A stretch of 63,244 nt of DNA. Origin: Parabacteroides acidifaciens (GTDB taxonomy: Bacteria > Bacteroidota > Bacteroidia > Bacteroidales > Tannerellaceae). The notes beneath the pieces were generated by a model. The model searched no databases. It was not told the origin of the DNA and saw only the letters and a program-made list of their open reading frames with translations. This document shows positions 25,680 through 34,934 of the stretch, one piece after another. Position numbers and translations under genes: made by a program. The stretch covers positions 1 to 63,244 of the forward strand of contig NZ_QREV01000027.1 in NCBI RefSeq assembly GCF_003363715.1, given 5' to 3'. The stretch's first letter is position 1. Each line of letters starts with the position of its first letter.

Positions 25680-27128
25680 CTACCGTTCCCGGCGGGAAGC
25701 ATCCAAGCGAAGGAAGATAAAGAGAAGAATAGTAAATCCCCAGAGGGAGGAGCCGCCGTAACTGAAAAACGGAAGCGGAATGCCAATTACAGGCGTAAGT
25801 CCTGTCACCATGCCTATATTAATCACCAAATGGAAAAAGAAAATAGAGGCGACACTATATCCGTACACCCGGTTAAACGTGGAACTCTGCCGCTCGGCCA
25901 ATGCTATCAGGCGCAGGATCAGAACGGCAAACAGCAACAAGACGATGGAAGCGCCGACAAATCCCTGTTCCTCTCCCACCGTACAAAAGATAAAGTCAGT
26001 ATCCTGTTCCGGCACATATTTCAACTTAGTCTGCGTACCGTTCAAGAAACCTTTTCCGGAAAGTCCACCCGAACCGATTGCGATCTTCGACTGGTTTACA
26101 TTATAACCGGCACCACTCGGATCATCCTCCAAACCCAACGAGACCTTGATACGCACCTGCTGATGAGGCTCCAATATATCCGTAAACACATAGTCCACGG
26201 AATACATAAAAGCCAACGATCCTAACGCAAAAACGGCAATCAGGACATAATGCCAGACCCAGTTGCGGACAGACAGGAAAATCAGGTAGCAGGCAATCAG
26301 TAAGACCAGCCCCATCGATATCCAGGAATAATCGACCGGCACAAAGAAAGACGCAACATATCCTCCCAGAAAGGCTACTGCCGTCGCAGCCAACATAATC
26401 TGCACGGCACGGGTATCTTTTCTCTCCACCTGCACCAGGATAACCGTAATCAGCAGGATCATAGAAGAAACAAGTAATTCGCCCAACGCCGTTGCACCAA
26501 CCGTTACATCCGAGAATTTCATACTGGTCACAAAGAAAATAACCGCACAAACTCCCGCCAAAAGAATATACCCGGACATTCCCTCCCTGTACAACATAAG
26601 AAAGAAAGCCAGATAAACCAGTGCCGAACCAGTTTCCTGCTGTAACAAAATACAAACCATCGGCAGGAAGATCAGTGTCAACACCAGGATAAAGTTTTTG
26701 GGCGTAGTTAACTTGAAGCCATACGTATTCATCACTTTGGCTACTGCAAGCGCCGTCGCAAACTTGGCAAACTCCGCCGGTTGCAACCGGATAGGCCCTA
26801 AAACGAGCCATGAATGGGAGCCTTTTATATTAGGGGCCAGAAAGATTGTCGCGATCAGCAAGACAATGATAGCCGCATATATCAGATATGCAAATACATC
26901 ATAAAACTCGCTCTCCAACATCAATATCACAAAGATCAGCCCGAACGACAGCCCCATCCAGATCAACTGGGAGCCGGGGCGGCCCGACGGATCGAACAAC
27001 CCCACGTTGTCAAACTCATAACTGGCGCCACAGATGCTGAACCAACCGGCCACGATCAGAATCACATACAGCAGGATCGTCCACCAGTCTACTGTCTTCC
27101 ATATTTCAGTCTTCCTCCTATAATTCAC
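25680..27128 (-). CDS. rodA: Rod-shape SEDS glycosyltransferase RodA
   Basis: A 482-residue membrane protein with about ten hydrophobic segments. It carries SEDS-family features such as GSHSWLVLGPIRLQPAEFAK and, near the C-terminus, TGLTPVIGIPLPFFSYGGSS. RodA polymerises lipid II glycan strands for cell elongation together with PBP2. Its start overlaps the end of the PBP2 gene by 11 bp, and it closes the mreBCD-mrdA-rodA cluster. At 482 residues it is longer than E. coli RodA (370), with extra periplasmic loop sequence. Confidence 0.96.
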   Translation of the reverse strand: MNYRRKTEIWKTVDWWTILLYVILIVAGWFSICGASYEFDNVGLFDPSGRPGSQLIWMGLSFGLIFVILMLESEFYDVFAYLIYAAIIVLLIATIFLAPNIKGSHSWLVLGPIRLQPAEFAKFATALAVAKVMNTYGFKLTTPKNFILVLTLIFLPMVCILLQQETGSALVYLAFFLMLYREGMSGYILLAGVCAVIFFVTSMKFSDVTVGATALGELLVSSMILLITVILVQVERKDTRAVQIMLAATAVAFLGGYVASFFVPVDYSWISMGLVLLIACYLIFLSVRNWVWHYVLIAVFALGSLAFMYSVDYVFTDILEPHQQVRIKVSLGLEDDPSGAGYNVNQSKIAIGSGGLSGKGFLNGTQTKLKYVPEQDTDFIFCTVGEEQGFVGASIVLLLFAVLILRLIALAERQSSTFNRVYGYSVASIFFFHLVINIGMVTGLTPVIGIPLPFFSYGGSSLWGFTILLFIFLRLDASRRER

Positions 27129-28992
27129 GATTCGGTAAAGATAAAACGTTTGGTGATACTACTGCATTCGACATCGTCTCTTCCAGCAGTTTATTTTCTT
27201 CTGATATCTCACCCTTCAGATACTTCTCCATCATCAGCTTGCCGATCGGCACACCGTAAGTAGCGCCGAACCCGCCGTTTTCCACATAGACGCAGATAGC
27301 GACTTTCGGATTCTGGTAAGGAGCAAACCCGATAAAGGCCGAATGGTCTTTCCCATGCGGGTTCTCGGCCGTACCGGTCTTACCGCATACTTCAATACCC
27401 GGAATGGCTGCACGCGTACAAGTCCCGCCTAAAACAGCATTCCGCATTCCTTCGGCCACAATCTCGTAGTTTCTACGTTCTACCATCGTATGCCGTTTAT
27501 TAGTATAAAGCGTATCCAAGGGCATATCCTGTATTTCCTTCACGACATGCGGAGTGACAAAATAGCCCCGGTTGGCAATGGTCGCCGCCAGGTTACAGAT
27601 CTGCAAAGGAGTTGCCAAGACTTCTCCTTGCCCGATTGCGATCGAAATGATCGTACTGGAACTCCAGCGGCTGTAATACTTATCATAGTATTTGCTATTC
27701 GGAATAAAGCCTCTTTTCTCACTTGGTAAATCCACACCTAACTGGTATCCGTATCCCATCGAAACCAGATAGTCCTTCCAGACTTCAAAAGCCTCTTCTA
27801 CATTCGGATAACGTTTCCGACTGTCGATCATATCACGCAAGCCCCAACAGAAAAAGGAGTTACAGGAAGTTGCCAGCGCATACGTCACATTCAAAGGAGA
27901 GGCATGACCGTGACAAGCCGGTTTTCCGTTTCTGGAACCTGTATATCCATGTGCACAAGTGTACAGCGTCTCTGTCGTAATCACTCCTTCCTGCAGGAAA
28001 GTGAGTGCCTGAGTCGGTTTGAAAGTCGATCCCGGAGGGTATTTCCCCATAATGGCACGGTTCAGCAAAGGCGTATCCGAATTCTTTGCCAGCATCACAT
28101 GGTTCTTTCCCCGCTGACGCCCAACCAATAAGCTGGGATCGTAGGTCGGAGAAGAAACCATACACAGGACTTCGCCTGTCTCAGGCTCGATCATGACAAT
28201 ACTGCCTCTTTTATTACGCATCAGTTTCTCACCCAATGCCTGCAGTTCCATATCGATGGAAAGTGTCAGGTTCTTTCCGGAAACGGGAGCCACATCGTGC
28301 CGTCCCTCTTCATAACGTCCTTTTATACGTCCATGTGCATCCCGTAGCAGAATCTCAACACCCTTAACGCCCCGCAAGACCTTTTCATAGGACTGTTCCA
28401 CCCCTGAACGTCCGGAGTTATCCCCCTGCACATAATAAGGATCTTTTTCTATATCCCCACGATTCACCTCCCCGATATTCCCTAACAAATGGGCTCCATA
28501 CGGATACTCATATTCCCGGACTGTCCGGTTCTGGATATAAAAGCCTGGAAATTTATACAGCTTCTCCTGTAAAACGCCACATTCCTGTGCGGAGAGGTGA
28601 TTCATAAACACCTGCGGCACATAAGAAGAATAACCCGGATTAATCCTCCGGTTCTTGATATCGGCTATACGCTTTTCAAACTGTTCTTTTGTGATACTGA
28701 GGATATTGCAGAAGTCAAGCGTGTCGAACGGCTGTATCTCGCGCATAATCAGCATGACTTCATAGGAAGGCTGGTTGTAGACCAGCAGTTTCCCGTTACG
28801 GTCATAGATGATACCCCGGGAAGGGTTTAAAGTCTTTTTCAGAAACGCATTACTATCAGCCCATGCTTTATAATCGTTGTTCACTACTTGCAGGAAGAAC
28901 AGACGGATGATAAAGATGAGAACCAGCAGAACAACGGCGCCGCCAATCACATAGCGCCTGTTCTCAAGTGCATACTTCACGTTATTCTCCAC
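27118..28992 (-). CDS. mrdA: Penicillin-binding protein 2 (elongasome transpeptidase)
   Basis: A 624-residue class B PBP that cross-links peptidoglycan during elongation. One N-terminal membrane anchor (about 13-35) is followed by a dimerisation domain and the transpeptidase. Active-site motifs are S322-TF-K325 in PPGSTFKP, SCN in ATSCNSFF and KTG in CGKTGTAENPHGKDHSAF. Overlaps of 11 bp with both mreD and rodA genes indicate translational coupling. Confidence 0.97.
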   Translation of the reverse strand: MENNVKYALENRRYVIGGAVVLLVLIFIIRLFFLQVVNNDYKAWADSNAFLKKTLNPSRGIIYDRNGKLLVYNQPSYEVMLIMREIQPFDTLDFCNILSITKEQFEKRIADIKNRRINPGYSSYVPQVFMNHLSAQECGVLQEKLYKFPGFYIQNRTVREYEYPYGAHLLGNIGEVNRGDIEKDPYYVQGDNSGRSGVEQSYEKVLRGVKGVEILLRDAHGRIKGRYEEGRHDVAPVSGKNLTLSIDMELQALGEKLMRNKRGSIVMIEPETGEVLCMVSSPTYDPSLLVGRQRGKNHVMLAKNSDTPLLNRAIMGKYPPGSTFKPTQALTFLQEGVITTETLYTCAHGYTGSRNGKPACHGHASPLNVTYALATSCNSFFCWGLRDMIDSRKRYPNVEEAFEVWKDYLVSMGYGYQLGVDLPSEKRGFIPNSKYYDKYYSRWSSSTIISIAIGQGEVLATPLQICNLAATIANRGYFVTPHVVKEIQDMPLDTLYTNKRHTMVERRNYEIVAEGMRNAVLGGTCTRAAIPGIEVCGKTGTAENPHGKDHSAFIGFAPYQNPKVAICVYVENGGFGATYGVPIGKLMMEKYLKGEISEENKLLEETMSNAVVSPNVLSLPNREL

Positions 28993-29500
28993 TTTTCTGG
29001 GACTCTATATTAAATGCTTCTATCGTACAAATCAATAAAATCGTCGTCACCACACTCGCCCCGATACGAAGCGCCAGGAACAACGGGTCGAAAAACGTCA
29101 GCGACTCGATCAGGAACAACGTCACATGATGAATCACTACAAACAAGAGTGTGTAGCGGAAAAAACCGCCATATCCGAATGTCTTATAAGAAGGATAAAT
29201 TCCTTCCGGCAGATCTTTCCCCATAAACAAGCGGATCAATGGCTCACGGATAAAGCCGGCGAACGTACAAGCTGCCGCATGCATCCCCGGTGTATTGGAG
29301 AAAATATCGATAACCAGCCCGATCAGGAATGAAAAAAACACCACATTCGTCCGCGATGTCCCCACCGGCATTTTCAGTATAAAATAAAGGTACAGGAATG
29401 GTGTCGCCACACGCAGGAAATGGATGTTGTTCAGGACTAACACCTGTATCAACACCAACACCACGAAATAAAAGAAACCCCGCAGTATATTGTTAATCAT
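28982..29500 (-). CDS. mreD: Rod shape-determining protein MreD
   Basis: A 172-residue inner-membrane protein with about five hydrophobic segments (FVVLVLIQVLVLNNIHFL, FSFLIGLVIDIFSNTPGMH, YTLLFVVIHHVTLFLIESL and others). Position between mreC and mrdA with 8- and 11-bp overlaps is decisive, since MreD diverges widely in sequence. It helps hold the Rod complex together. Confidence 0.93.
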   Translation of the reverse strand: MINNILRGFFYFVVLVLIQVLVLNNIHFLRVATPFLYLYFILKMPVGTSRTNVVFFSFLIGLVIDIFSNTPGMHAAACTFAGFIREPLIRLFMGKDLPEGIYPSYKTFGYGGFFRYTLLFVVIHHVTLFLIESLTFFDPLFLALRIGASVVTTILLICTIEAFNIESQKSGE

Positions 29501-30347
29501 TCCTTTTTGCCTCCTGCTCTATATTTTTTTGCTCCGCCTGACGGTAGTTCTTTATAATGCGCACATTGTTCAAAGCCTGGAAATCAGTTGCCAACTCCAC
29601 TTCAAGCGAATAGAAGTTATCATCATGCTGCTTCTCGAAATCCACCACTTTGCCGACAATTATCCCGGCAGGAAAAACAGCAGAATAACCGCTTGTTACA
29701 ATCGTATCTCCTTTCTCAAATTCCACATGACGGGGCAATTCGTCGAGGTTGGCAAACCGTGCATTACGCCCGTTCCAGCTCAAAGTTCCGAAATAGCTGC
29801 TTCCCAACACCTTGCAGCTCAACCTGAATTTAGGATTCAACAAAGGGATAACTACGGCAAAATGATCGGAAACAGTCGAAACAATCCCGACCACACCCCG
29901 TTCCGAAACGACACCCATATCGGGTTCGACGCCATCTTTGCGTCCCCTGTTAACCGTAATATAATTAGACAAATGCGTAACACTGTTGTTCACAACATTC
30001 GCCATCACGAAACTATACGGAAAATGCTCGGTCGAATCAGGGGCAAACCCGGAAAATGTCACCGTATCGGCACGCATCATATCCAGTTGGTCCTGCAATT
30101 CGAGCAACTCCATTTCAAGCTCCCCGTTACGCTCCAACAACTCCCGGTTTATCTCCCTTAAATTCAAGTAAGAACTGACATAGCCGGAAACAGAAGCAAT
30201 ATGCCCGGTTATTACATTCGCAGAGCTGAACATGATGTTCCGTTGATACGCATTATTCTGATAAACCAGCATCAACGACACAACCTCGAGCAATATGAAT
30301 AAGAACCAATGCCTCTTTCTGACTAAAAAATCCAGGAGTTTACGCAT
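29493..30347 (-). CDS. mreC: Rod shape-determining protein MreC
   Basis: A 284-residue bitopic protein: a membrane helix near the N-terminus (WFLFILLEVVSLMLVY), a coiled-coil (LREINRELLERNGELEMELL then ELQDQLDMM) and the periplasmic beta-barrel domain with NYITVNRGRKDGVEPDMGVV then SERGVVGIVS. MreC activates PBP2/RodA. It is separated from mreB by 107 bp filled with the inverted repeat at 30355-30452. Confidence 0.96.
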   Translation of the reverse strand: MRKLLDFLVRKRHWFLFILLEVVSLMLVYQNNAYQRNIMFSSANVITGHIASVSGYVSSYLNLREINRELLERNGELEMELLELQDQLDMMRADTVTFSGFAPDSTEHFPYSFVMANVVNNSVTHLSNYITVNRGRKDGVEPDMGVVSERGVVGIVSTVSDHFAVVIPLLNPKFRLSCKVLGSSYFGTLSWNGRNARFANLDELPRHVEFEKGDTIVTSGYSAVFPAGIIVGKVVDFEKQHDDNFYSLEVELATDFQALNNVRIIKNYRQAEQKNIEQEAKRND

Positions 30348-30354
30348 AATAAAT

Positions 30355-30452
30355 AATGTGCCAATAGACTAATGTGCCAATATGCCAATGGACTAATATG
30401 CCCACGGGCTAACCTCAATTGGCATATTGGCACATTGACATATTGGCATATT
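30355..30452. repeat. 8-mer inverted repeat between mreB and mreC
   Basis: Two perfectly complementary 19-bp arms (30371-30389 and 30418-30436) surround a 28-nt loop; the pairing continues imperfectly outward. On the minus strand the arm nearest mreB reads as four consecutive 8-mers ATGCCAAT, ATGTCAAT, GTGCCAAT, ATGCCAAT. It is closely related to the element at 31497-31552. Confidence 0.85.
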
Positions 30453-30454
30453 AT

Positions 30455-31474
30455 TTACCGGATAAGGAAATTAAACTTGTCGATATTCTTCAAGGCAATC
30501 CCCGTTCCTCTTGCAACAGCATGCAGAGGATCGTCTGCCACATGGAACTCGATGCCCATCTTATCGCGCAAACGTTTGTCGATACCACGCAGCAAAGCAC
30601 CGCCACCTGCCAGATAAATACCGTTCTTCACGATATCGGCATACAATTCGGGAGGTGTCTGTTCAAGCGCGCTCAACACAGCTGCTTCGATCTTGGAAAT
30701 CGATTTGTCCAGGCAATGCGCAATCTCCTGATAGGAAACGGGCACTTTCATCGGAAGAGCCGTCATCTGGTTCGGACCGCAGACTTCAAAGTCTTCCGGT
30801 GCATCTTCCAGAATGCTCAAAGCAGAACCGACATTGATCTTGATACGCTCAGCCATACGTTCGCTGACACGTATATTGTGCTGACGGCGCATGTATTCGA
30901 CAATATCATTAGTCAAGTCATCGCCTGCCATCTTGATAGACTTGTTGGAAACGATACCGCCTAATGAGATCACAGCAATCTCGGTCGTACCGCCGCCTAT
31001 ATCGACAATCATATTCCCTTCGGGAGCCAACACATCCATTCCAACCCCGATAGCAGCAGCCATCGGTTCAAATACCATATAGACTTCACGGCCGCCCGCA
31101 TGTTCGGCAGAGTCACGTACAGCACGGATTTCGACTTCCGTACTTCCCGACGGAATGCCGATCACCATACGAAGTGAAGGAGCAAACCAGCGTTTACGTC
31201 CGCTTGCCATCTTTATCAGTCCGCGCATCATCTGCTCGGCAGCATAGAAATCAGCAATGACACCTTCGCGAAGCGGACGGACCGTACGGATATTCGGATT
31301 GGTCTTTTCGTACATTGCGCGTGCCTGGCTTCCTACCGCCAACACCTTTTCCGAACGAGCATCCAGAGCGATCACCGAAGGCTCATCCACTACCATCTTA
31401 TCATTACAGGTAATAATGGTATTGGCAGTCCCCAGGTCCATTGCCAATTCTTGTGTGAAAGAAAATAATCCCAT
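30455..31474 (-). CDS. mreB: Rod shape-determining actin homologue MreB
   Basis: A 339-residue actin-fold ATPase: phosphate-1 motif MDLGTANTI, phosphate-2 VDIGGGTTEIAVI, adenosine motif IYLAGGGALLRGID. It begins MGLFSFTQELAMDLGTANT, the usual family N-terminus. MreB filaments steer the Rod complex around the cell. Unlike the following four genes, it is set apart on both sides by repeat-filled spacers of about 90-107 bp. Confidence 0.98.
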   Translation of the reverse strand: MGLFSFTQELAMDLGTANTIITCNDKMVVDEPSVIALDARSEKVLAVGSQARAMYEKTNPNIRTVRPLREGVIADFYAAEQMMRGLIKMASGRKRWFAPSLRMVIGIPSGSTEVEIRAVRDSAEHAGGREVYMVFEPMAAAIGVGMDVLAPEGNMIVDIGGGTTEIAVISLGGIVSNKSIKMAGDDLTNDIVEYMRRQHNIRVSERMAERIKINVGSALSILEDAPEDFEVCGPNQMTALPMKVPVSYQEIAHCLDKSISKIEAAVLSALEQTPPELYADIVKNGIYLAGGGALLRGIDKRLRDKMGIEFHVADDPLHAVARGTGIALKNIDKFNFLIR

Positions 31475-31496
31475 TTTAATAATGAATCAATTTACC

Positions 31497-31552
31497 AATA
31501 TGCCAATGTGCCAACAATAGTACCTCAATCGGCACATTGGCACATTGCCATA
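31497..31552. repeat. 8-mer inverted repeat between purH and mreB
   Basis: Arms at 31499-31514 and 31537-31552 pair at 15 of 16 positions. The right arm and adjoining loop closely match the right arm of the element downstream of mreB (30412-30437), so the two flank mreB as direct copies about 1.1 kb apart. Confidence 0.8.
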
Positions 31553-31564
31553 CTGAATAATTAT

Positions 31565-33088
31565 TTAATGTTTAAAGTGACGGACACCCGTCTTCACCAT
31601 AGCCAAGCCATGCTCGTTGCAATAATCAACGGACAGCTTGTCGTTAATAGAACCTCCCGGCTGGATAACGGCAGTGATACCGGCCTTATCGGCGATCTCC
31701 ACACAGTCGGCAAACGGGAAAAATGCATCCGAAGCCATAACGGCGCCCTTCAGATCGAAATTGAATGAAGTAGCCTTCTCAATGGCTTGTTTCAAAGAAT
31801 CCACACGTGAAGTCTGTCCGATACCGCTTGCGCAAAGTTGTTTGTTCTTTACCAGCGTAATAGCGTTGGACTTGCTGTTCTTCACAATCTTGTTGGCAAA
31901 CAACAGGTCTTCCACTTCCGGAGCGGTCGGTTTCTTTTCCGTCATCGGCTCCAGATCGGCTTCACTCTGAATGCTAAGGTCTTTCTGCTGCACTAACACA
32001 CCGTTCAACAACGAACGGAACTGCATCGGGCAGGTCTTGCATTCTTTGCGGACCAATATGATACGATTTTTCTTTTGTTTCAGTACTTCCAGGGCATCGG
32101 CATCGTAAGCCGGGGCGATGATCACTTCGAAGAAAATCTGGTTGATTTCTTCTGCCACTTCCTTGTTGACAGTCGTGTTCGTGATCAGGATTCCGCCGAA
32201 AGCAGACACGGGGTCGCCGGCAAGAGCCGCCTTCCATGCGTCCACCACGTTACCGCGGGATGCAATACCACAGGCATTGTTATGTTTCAGAATGGCGAAC
32301 GTCAGTTCGTCAAACTCATCAATCAGGTTAACGGCAGCATCGACATCGAGCAGGTTGTTGTAAGAGATTTCCTTACCATGAACCTGTTCGAACATATCGT
32401 TGAACTTGCCATAGAACTTAGCAGCCTGATGCGGGTTTTCACCGTAACGCAGGTGCATCGGAGCGTCTACCGTAGCACGGAAGTGCGAGCCTTCGCAGCC
32501 ATCGAAGTAGTTAAAGATCGCAGAGTCGTAGCCGGATGAAACAGCGAATGCTTCTTTCGCAAACCATTTACGGTCTTCGATAGAAGTCTCAGCGCCTTTC
32601 TCATTCAGCAACTGCATCAACGGCTGATACTGAGCCTTGGATGCAACGATCACGACATCTTTGAAATTTTTCGCAGCGGCACGGATAAGTGAAATACCGC
32701 CTATATCTATCTTTTCGATAATTGCCTGTTCTTCCGCACCGGAAGCAACTGTTTCCTCGAACGGGTACAGATCGACAATTACCAGGTCTATTTCAGGAAT
32801 TTCGTATTGGGCAATCTGAGCCTGATCGCCTTCATTCTCACGACGGTTCAATATACCGCCAAACACTTTCGGGTGAAGAGTCTTCACACGTCCACCCAGG
32901 ATAGAGGGATAACCTGTCAGGTCCTCTACAGCGTCACACGGGAGTCCCAAATCTTCTATAAACTTCTGAGTACCACCTGTTGACACAAAACTAACACCTT
33001 CACGGTGGAGTTTCTTTAAAATTTCGTCTAATCCATCTTTATGGTATACCGATACCAATGCACGCTTAATACGTTTTGTTGCAGCCAT
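31565..33088 (-). CDS. purH: Bifunctional AICAR formyltransferase / IMP cyclohydrolase
   Basis: A 507-residue enzyme for the last two steps of IMP synthesis. The N-terminal MGS-like IMP cyclohydrolase domain has RALVSVYHKDGLDEILKKL, VSTGGTQKFIEDLGL and GGRVKTLHPKVFGGIL. The C-terminal formyltransferase part has LRYGENPHQAAKFYG, LKHNNACGIA and SDAFFPFADCVE. It is the gene upstream of mreB on the same strand, about 90 bp away. Confidence 0.98.
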   Translation of the reverse strand: MAATKRIKRALVSVYHKDGLDEILKKLHREGVSFVSTGGTQKFIEDLGLPCDAVEDLTGYPSILGGRVKTLHPKVFGGILNRRENEGDQAQIAQYEIPEIDLVIVDLYPFEETVASGAEEQAIIEKIDIGGISLIRAAAKNFKDVVIVASKAQYQPLMQLLNEKGAETSIEDRKWFAKEAFAVSSGYDSAIFNYFDGCEGSHFRATVDAPMHLRYGENPHQAAKFYGKFNDMFEQVHGKEISYNNLLDVDAAVNLIDEFDELTFAILKHNNACGIASRGNVVDAWKAALAGDPVSAFGGILITNTTVNKEVAEEINQIFFEVIIAPAYDADALEVLKQKKNRIILVRKECKTCPMQFRSLLNGVLVQQKDLSIQSEADLEPMTEKKPTAPEVEDLLFANKIVKNSKSNAITLVKNKQLCASGIGQTSRVDSLKQAIEKATSFNFDLKGAVMASDAFFPFADCVEIADKAGITAVIQPGGSINDKLSVDYCNEHGLAMVKTGVRHFKH

Positions 33089-33120
33089 CTTCGTTGGGTT
33101 TGTTTTAATGTTTTAGAGCA

Positions 33121-33128
33121 CAAAAGTA
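33121..33128 (-). promoter_or_regulatory. -7 box for purH (TACTTTTG on the minus strand)
   Basis: A TAnnTTTG match 32 bp before the purH ATG; no clear -33 element. Confidence 0.5.
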
Positions 33129-33233
33129 GGGATTTATTTTCAATATGTATATAAGGTAAGAAAATAATTTCCTACCTTATACTATTAAAGAATGCTATAA
33201 AACATAGAGAAAAACGGGCTGACTGCCAAAAGA

Positions 33234-33428
33234 TCATTTTTTATCCGATACCTTCAATGTTTCATCGATGATTTCGTCATCTTCTTTCTGGTCGTCGATC
33301 ACATCGTCCAGCCCTTTTTCATCATCGGACGGAGATGTGTAATCGTCCGACAAGATTGAATGCGGAGTAAGCGTTTCGTCTTCCAGCTCCGAACTTTCGT
33401 CCCATAAAGTTTTCATTATTCCAGCCAT
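33234..33428 (-). CDS. Small acidic hypothetical protein
   Basis: A 64-residue protein rich in Asp, Glu and Ser (for example DDEKGLDDVIDDQKEDDEI), with no hydrophobic segment, so cytoplasmic and probably disordered. I do not recognise a family. It lies 145 bp upstream of purH in the same direction. Its reality rests on an intact frame with codon use like its neighbours; a chance frame is possible. Confidence 0.5.
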   Translation of the reverse strand: MAGIMKTLWDESSELEDETLTPHSILSDDYTSPSDDEKGLDDVIDDQKEDDEIIDETLKVSDKK

Positions 33429-33522
33429 AACTATTTGTGTTTTATTTATTAATACAGCAATAAAACATCCCGGAGGAACAATTTGTTGAAAACTTCCGAC
33501 AGCTTCGTTAAGACGAAACTTT

Positions 33523-34434
33523 TTAAAGGTGTATCTGTACTCCTAACGAAACGGGATGCACTTTCGGACCTTTGTCTTTTTCAAACAGGCCCATCGGCGA
33601 ATACTTGGCGTAGAAACCGATGCAGCCGACACCTGCCTGGAACAGGAAATCCATTGTCACCGGACGGATGTTCATGCCCCGATCCATCTTTTTCTTGCGC
33701 TTATCGCCATCCGCATCATGGTAAACGATCTTCGAAGAGGAAATTGTTTTAACAACACCTACGACACCGCCCGAAACAAAGAAACGGGGAGACTTGCGGC
33801 GATGTTTGGCAGATTGCCATTCTAACAATACAGGAATCGTCAAACTGGTAATATTCAATTTGCTGGCATCATAAACGATACCTTCGGGAGCAGGCACCAA
33901 CTGCGTCATCCCGTCCACTTCCTGGAAATGCGCATTCATATCCAGCCGGTAACGGCTCCAACGCATACCGGCACCTGTCACAACCGCCCATCTGTAGCGG
34001 GAAAACGGGAAACTGAATTCCATAAAGTTCAGATTATATTCCAACGAATTACCGCTGCGAAGTGAAACACCATCTACATCATTAACCCCGTCGCTACCGG
34101 AAAAGTTTGCAAAGCCCATGCCGAACCCTGCCCAATGCGGGTCGAAATCCTTATCCCAGGACGGGATCGGGATGTTGATCGACTTGATATGTTTGCGCCG
34201 TTCATAGCTCTGCCCGTCGAGATAATGTCCTTCAAAGATCATTTCACCATCTATCGAGTCGCCCTCTTCGGTCAGTTCATACACTTTCACCTTCATCCGG
34301 TCGCCGTTCTCCTTCACTTCGATACGCTTGTTATCCAGTTTGATAACAGTGTCGGCAGGCATCAATTCAACATTTGCAGCCAGCAATCCAAGGGCAGGAA
34401 TGCATGCGGCTATAATCAATAGAAATCTTTTCAT
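33523..34434 (-). CDS. Outer-membrane beta-barrel protein of the sigma/DUF4252 operon
   Basis: A 303-residue protein with a signal peptide (MKRFLLIIAACIPALGLLAA), an N-terminal region of about 90 polar residues (VKENGDRMKVKVYELTEEGD) and a C-terminal barrel-like part with alternating strands (MGFANFSG, LEYNLNFMEFSFPF, VVTGAGMRWSRYRLDMN, VSLGVQIHL). It resembles PorT/OMP_b-brl-family proteins of unknown function. It is the last gene of a four-gene unit beginning with the ECF sigma gene at 35983, so it may be the envelope target or sensor of that sigma system. Confidence 0.78.
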   Translation of the reverse strand: MKRFLLIIAACIPALGLLAANVELMPADTVIKLDNKRIEVKENGDRMKVKVYELTEEGDSIDGEMIFEGHYLDGQSYERRKHIKSINIPIPSWDKDFDPHWAGFGMGFANFSGSDGVNDVDGVSLRSGNSLEYNLNFMEFSFPFSRYRWAVVTGAGMRWSRYRLDMNAHFQEVDGMTQLVPAPEGIVYDASKLNITSLTIPVLLEWQSAKHRRKSPRFFVSGGVVGVVKTISSSKIVYHDADGDKRKKKMDRGMNIRPVTMDFLFQAGVGCIGFYAKYSPMGLFEKDKGPKVHPVSLGVQIHL

Positions 34435-34454
34435 ATTCTTTATTGTTTATCAGT

Positions 34455-34919
34455 TTATAATTTCTTTTCTGTGAATAGCAAGGTAATCAGGTCGTCACTG
34501 TCCAGTTCACCTTCGATATAGACCAGCGTGATGACACCTTTGGAGTTGACCTTGAACAGGACAAAACGGTTCACATCCGGACTTTTCCCCGGAAGCTGGT
34601 AATAAGCGGAAACCACTCCCCCGTCATCCGTCACCTCCTTAATCTTACGGGCACCCTGCTGGTCGGCTTCGAGACACTGGCGGGTAAAACGCAAAGCTTC
34701 CGGATCGTTCTTGATCGTAATGCTCTTATAACGTGTCATCCCATACGTTTCCAGCATTTCGTTGGAAAGTTCCACCATCGTGACATTCTTGCTTTTGCCA
34801 TAGCGTGTAAAGACATCCTGTATCTTCAGGTCCTTCTGCGCTTCGACAGCTCCGGCACCGGCGGGCAGCAGCAACAGGGCTGCCAGCATGATTAATAATG
34901 TATATTTCAACTGTTTCAT
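34455..34919 (-). CDS. DUF4252 domain-containing exported protein
   Basis: A 154-residue protein with a signal peptide (YTLLIMLAALLLLPAGAGA). The DUF4252 core is DIQDVF-like (KIQDVFTRYGKSKNVTMVEL) followed by YKSITIKNDPEALRFTRQCL. The family is widespread in Bacteroidetes next to ECF sigma genes and has no known activity. It lies 15 bp after the small membrane protein gene and 20 bp before the barrel gene. Confidence 0.82.
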   Translation of the reverse strand: MKQLKYTLLIMLAALLLLPAGAGAVEAQKDLKIQDVFTRYGKSKNVTMVELSNEMLETYGMTRYKSITIKNDPEALRFTRQCLEADQQGARKIKEVTDDGGVVSAYYQLPGKSPDVNRFVLFKVNSKGVITLVYIEGELDSDDLITLLFTEKKL

Positions 34920-34934
34920 CTTGACATGTTTTTT

